Shown piece by piece: positions 6,198 to 7,377 of a stretch of DNA of 7,377 bases; the first letter of the stretch is position 1, and the number at the start of each line of letters is the position of its first letter. The DNA is from CAZDHT01 sp964505325 (GTDB lineage Bacteria > Planctomycetota > PUPC01): contig CAZDHT010000260.1 of the NCBI GenBank assembly GCA_964505325.1, positions 1-7,377 of the forward strand. Reading direction: 5' to 3'. A program made the position numbers and the translations under genes. The notes below the pieces were generated by a model, which had not been told where the DNA came from, did no database searches, and saw nothing but the letters and a program-made list of their open reading frames with translations.

Positions 6198-6616
6198 CGC
6201 CTGCTCCGGTACACGCCGGTCAGATCCGTCAGCCGGGTCTTCGAAAAATACCGTCGGACCTCCCTGTTCACTTTCTTCAGCAGGTCGCCGAAGATGCACT
6301 TCCTGCCGCCGCAGATGCGGGTGCTCAGCAGGCAGTTGTCCGCCTTGAGCGGCCCTTCGATCTGCTCGTAGATGGAAAGCAGCGTGGACCGCTCCGCGCC
6401 GGGCCGGACGGCAAAGCCGCCCCTCGGGCCGCGGGTCGCCCTGACAAACCCCGCCCGGGACAGCCGCTGGAGCACCTTGGACAGGTGTGCCTCCGACACC
6501 TTGAGCTGCGTCGCGATCTCGCGGTTCGACAGCAGCCTCTCCGGGCTGGCGGCGAGGAGAACCATCGCGTGCAGGCCGATCGATGCGGCGTCCGACACCC
6601 GTAAGACACTGGCCAT
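6194..6616 (-). CDS. Rrf2-family regulator with Fe-S cysteines (NsrR/IscR-like)
   Basis: A 140-residue transcription factor of standard Rrf2 length. The winged helix-turn-helix spans about 28-70: LSNREIATQLKVSEAHLSKV is the recognition region and TRGPRGGFAV the wing. Three cysteines, C95, C102 and C107, lie in the loop that holds the cluster in IscR and NsrR. The spacing is C-x6-C-x4-C, slightly different from the C-x5-C-x5-C of IscR. NsrR proteins lose repression when NO destroys the cluster, so NO sensing is the most natural inference from the neighbouring NO-reducing genes; redox or Fe-S status sensing is the alternative. A perfect AGGAGGT lies seven bases before the ATG. The gene heads the operon and a dyad covers its promoter, so it is probably autoregulated. 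Confidence 0.93.
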   Translation of the reverse strand: MASVLRVSDAASIGLHAMVLLAASPERLLSNREIATQLKVSEAHLSKVLQRLSRAGFVRATRGPRGGFAVRPGAERSTLLSIYEQIEGPLKADNCLLSTRICGGRKCIFGDLLKKVNREVRRYFSKTRLTDLTGVYRSRR

Positions 6617-6623
6617 TTCAGTG

Positions 6624-6630
6624 ACCTCCT
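6624..6630 (-). promoter_or_regulatory. Strong ribosome-binding site of the Rrf2 gene
   Basis: AGGAGGT on the minus strand, seven bases before the ATG at 6616. It is the full anti-Shine-Dalgarno complement and fixes the regulator's start. Confidence 0.85.
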
Positions 6631-6637
6631 ATCAGAA

Positions 6638-6661
6638 ATTATGGTATTAGAATACTATAAT
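6638..6661. promoter_or_regulatory. 24-base operator-like dyad, probable Rrf2 site
   Basis: On the minus strand the element reads ATTATAGTATT, CT, AATACCATAAT. The two 11-base arms are complementary at 10 of 11 positions around a two-base centre. It overlaps the -10 hexamer and part of the spacer of the operon promoter, the usual place for a repressor. Its size and AT-rich dyad form fit Rrf2-family sites in general, but it does not match the E. coli NsrR or IscR consensus that I know. It is an AT-rich island in otherwise GC-rich DNA. Confidence 0.78.
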
Positions 6662-6676
6662 CCCCTCCCATGTCAA
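6649..6676 (-). promoter_or_regulatory. Promoter of the Rrf2-flavodiiron-hcp operon
   Basis: On the minus strand a perfect TTGACA (6676-6671) is followed after 16 bases by TATTCT (6654-6649, 4 of 6). A shifted -10, TCTAAT (5 of 6), has a 19-base spacer and fits less well. The dyad at 6638-6661 covers either -10. The leader would be about 25-30 bases and carries AGGAGGT. Confidence 0.7.
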
Positions 6677-6708
6677 GCAGAAACTCGCAGAAGAAATTGG
6701 GGACTCCT

Positions 6709-6740
6709 CACTTGCGGCGCATCGGGCCGCGCAGCAAGTG
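6709..6740. repeat. 12-base-pair hairpin
   Basis: Arms CACTTGCGGCGC (6709-6720) and GCGCAGCAAGTG (6729-6740) pair at 11 of 12 positions around the eight-base loop ATCGGGCC. No T-run follows on either strand, so it is not a standard terminator. It lies upstream of the operon promoter. Confidence 0.7.
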
Positions 6741-6746
6741 GTAAGA

Positions 6747-6770
6747 TTTTCGACCCACGTGGGTCAAAAA
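6747..6770. repeat. 24-base palindrome centred on CACGTG
   Basis: The core GACCCACGTGGGTC (6752-6765) is a perfect 14-base palindrome. It is flanked by TTTTC on the left and AAAAA on the right, which extends the symmetry to 22 of 24 bases. The T-run precedes and the A-run follows on the plus strand, so it is not a terminator in the plus direction, and on the minus strand GAAAATC follows. The CCACGTGGG centre resembles the centre of the palindrome at 2649-2688. Confidence 0.75.
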
Positions 6771-6892
6771 AGTCACCAGCCAGGGAACAGCGGGAACTGC
6801 GCCGGCGCGCGGGACGGCGGGCCCTGCAGTGAGCCCTCCGAGTACTCGCATCGCCTCCCTGAGCGACACCCAGCGACCCCTCCGCAGAACCA

Positions 6893-6946
6893 GACTTCAG
6901 CAATTCAGCAATTGCGCAATTCACAAATTCAGAAAGTCCTGAAGTC
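6893..6946. repeat. Tandem octamers enclosed by an 8-base inverted repeat
   Basis: Four consecutive octamers CAATTCAG, CAATTGCG, CAATTCAC and AAATTCAG occupy 6901-6932. They are bracketed by GACTTCAG (6893-6900) and its exact reverse complement CTGAAGTC (6939-6946). The left bracket itself ends in TTCAG like the repeat unit. The unit is not a multiple of three and no gene covers it. Confidence 0.75.
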
Positions 6947-7150
6947 ACCCCATGGCCGCCCATCATCTCTTGTGTGACTGTAACACTCCAGCCAAGTGGG
7001 GTGTCGACAGCAAATGCGCCTGCAAAAAGCAGTGACAGGCTGGCAGCAAAGCTGCCGCGGGAGTTTGCAGAGCAAACTCCCGCCGTTCCGAAGGAACGGC
7101 ACGTTTCCGCTCTCCGCCTGCGGCGGATCGCGCCGCTGCCGCTGGTGCCA

Positions 7151-7178
7151 GCCTGCCCGCCGAAGCGTCGGCGCAGGC
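7151..7178. repeat. Hairpin repeat, long copy
   Basis: GCCTGC, CC, GCCGA, AGCG, TCGGC, GCAGGC: an outer six-pair and inner five-pair stem with two bulged bases, then GGG. It shares both outer ends, GCCTGCCCG and GCAGGCGGG, with the shorter unit at 7283-7301. Confidence 0.65.
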
Positions 7179-7282
7179 GGGTCACCGTTTTTCGCACCCC
7201 GCGGGGTGGCGAAACGCCGGCGGAAAACGGGGACTCGTGCTGCGTAGCGAAGCTACTTCGCAGAGCAGTACTGCCACTCGCT

Positions 7283-7299
7283 GCCTGCCCGACGCAGGC
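7283..7299. repeat. Hairpin repeat, short copy
   Basis: GCCTGC, CCGAC, GCAGGC followed by GGGG. It equals the unit at 7151-7178 with the inner stem removed, so the two look like members of one small repeat family. Confidence 0.6.
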
Positions 7300-7377
7300 G
7301 GGGCTGTCCCCGCTTTCCGTCTTCACTTGGCTGAAGTGATAATAAATAGAGGCGGCCTCGATCAGCGAGTAAACTCG

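Larger units (their letters stand above)
7042..7313. repeat. Array of short hairpins and palindromes
   Basis: Nearly continuous self-complementary units. 7042-7056: GGCAGC, AAA, GCTGCC. 7057-7083: a perfect 12-base stem around AGA. 7082-7100: GCCGTTCC, GAA, GGAACGGC. 7113-7127: TCCGCC, TGC, GGCGGA. 7141-7152: GCTG, GTGC, CAGC. 7151-7178: an 11-pair stem with a two-base bulge. 7186-7216: a stem around the perfect palindrome CACCCCGCGGGGTG. 7215-7222: CGCCGGCG. 7240-7263: GTAGC, GAA, GCTAC inside CTGC/GCAG. 7265-7274: GCAGTACTGC. 7283-7299: GCCTGC, CCGAC, GCAGGC. 7298-7313: GCGGGG, CTGT, CCCCGC. Several units abut or overlap by one or two bases, and many have three-base loops. Weaker units continue to the right edge (7323-7339, 7349-7359). 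I know of no named element with this form. Confidence 0.8.
6677..7377. other. Non-coding, repeat-rich region upstream of the operon
   Basis: About 700 bases without a convincing gene. Long open frames exist on both strands, for example a minus-strand frame open from the right edge to 6673. Their products are low-complexity Arg/Ser/Gly-rich text produced by palindromic GC-rich DNA, with no domain that I recognise. The region holds several discrete hairpins, palindromes and a tandem octamer, listed separately. A stretch from about 6775 to 6890 contains only a short GC palindrome (GCGCCGGCGC near 6800) and is otherwise unremarkable. Confidence 0.7.

Noticed and set aside
6656..6661. Perfect TATAAT on the plus strand within the operator
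   Set aside because: No acceptable -35 at 16-18 bases and no gene to the right; it is explained as part of the dyad.
7042..7313. CRISPR array
   Set aside because: The units are not identical direct repeats with regular spacers, and no cas gene is present.
7298..7323. GCGGGG/CCCCGC hairpin followed by TTTCCGTCTTC as a plus-strand terminator
   Set aside because: No plus-strand gene leads into it and the T-run is broken; treated as part of the hairpin array.
6673..7326. Long minus-strand open frame of about 217 codons, open to the right edge
   Set aside because: It runs through the hairpin array, has Arg/Ser/Gly-rich low-complexity text, no convincing ribosome-binding site and no recognisable domain. 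GC-rich palindromic DNA tends to lack stops.

Overview
This is a GC-rich bacterial window with two protein-coding blocks and one long non-coding repeat block. Flavodiiron protein, hybrid cluster protein and an Fe-S-type Rrf2 regulator together point to an anaerobic or microaerophilic bacterium. A divergent secreted protein with a Pro/Arg-rich tail and a dense field of small palindromes would fit an environmental lineage such as Planctomycetota/Phycisphaerae, but that placement is an impression and not a demonstrated result. Several promoters match the sigma-70 consensus closely, so ordinary housekeeping promoters appear to be used.

Left block (1-2595). On the minus strand, a near-consensus promoter (1738-1766) drives a DUF72/YecE-family protein (928-1707) and, 48 bases further on, a small protein-kinase-fold protein (133-879). 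Another minus-strand promoter (67-95) sits in front of a gene whose first 12 codons are at 1-38 before the window ends. Back to back with the DUF72 promoter, a plus-strand promoter (1806-1834) drives an unrecognised exported protein (1858-2595). After it come a 40-base near-perfect palindrome (2649-2688) and an intrinsic terminator (2739-2760) that ends the next operon, which converges from the right.

Middle block (2847-6676). This is one tight minus-strand operon. In transcription order it holds an Rrf2 regulator with three candidate cluster cysteines, a 46-residue ferredoxin-like protein that looks truncated, a class A flavodiiron protein (NO/O2 reductase), a small cupin, and a class I hybrid cluster protein (hcp). 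The first four genes overlap by a few bases or lie 2 bases apart, hcp follows after 32 bases, and a terminator closes the unit. Its promoter has a perfect -35, and a 24-base dyad covers the -10 and spacer, where a repressor would sit. The simplest reading is an autoregulated nitrosative/oxidative stress operon: the regulator's cluster senses NO or redox state, the flavodiiron protein removes NO or O2, and Hcp removes NO or hydroxylamine and repairs nitrosylated proteins.

Right block (6677-7377). About 700 bases have no convincing gene but much structure. It holds a 32-base hairpin, a 24-base palindrome around CACGTG, a tandem octamer flanked by an inverted repeat, and from 7042 to 7313 a nearly continuous string of about ten hairpins or palindromes, several with loops of only three bases. 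This array and the 40-base palindrome at 2649 are the parts ordinary annotation does not explain.
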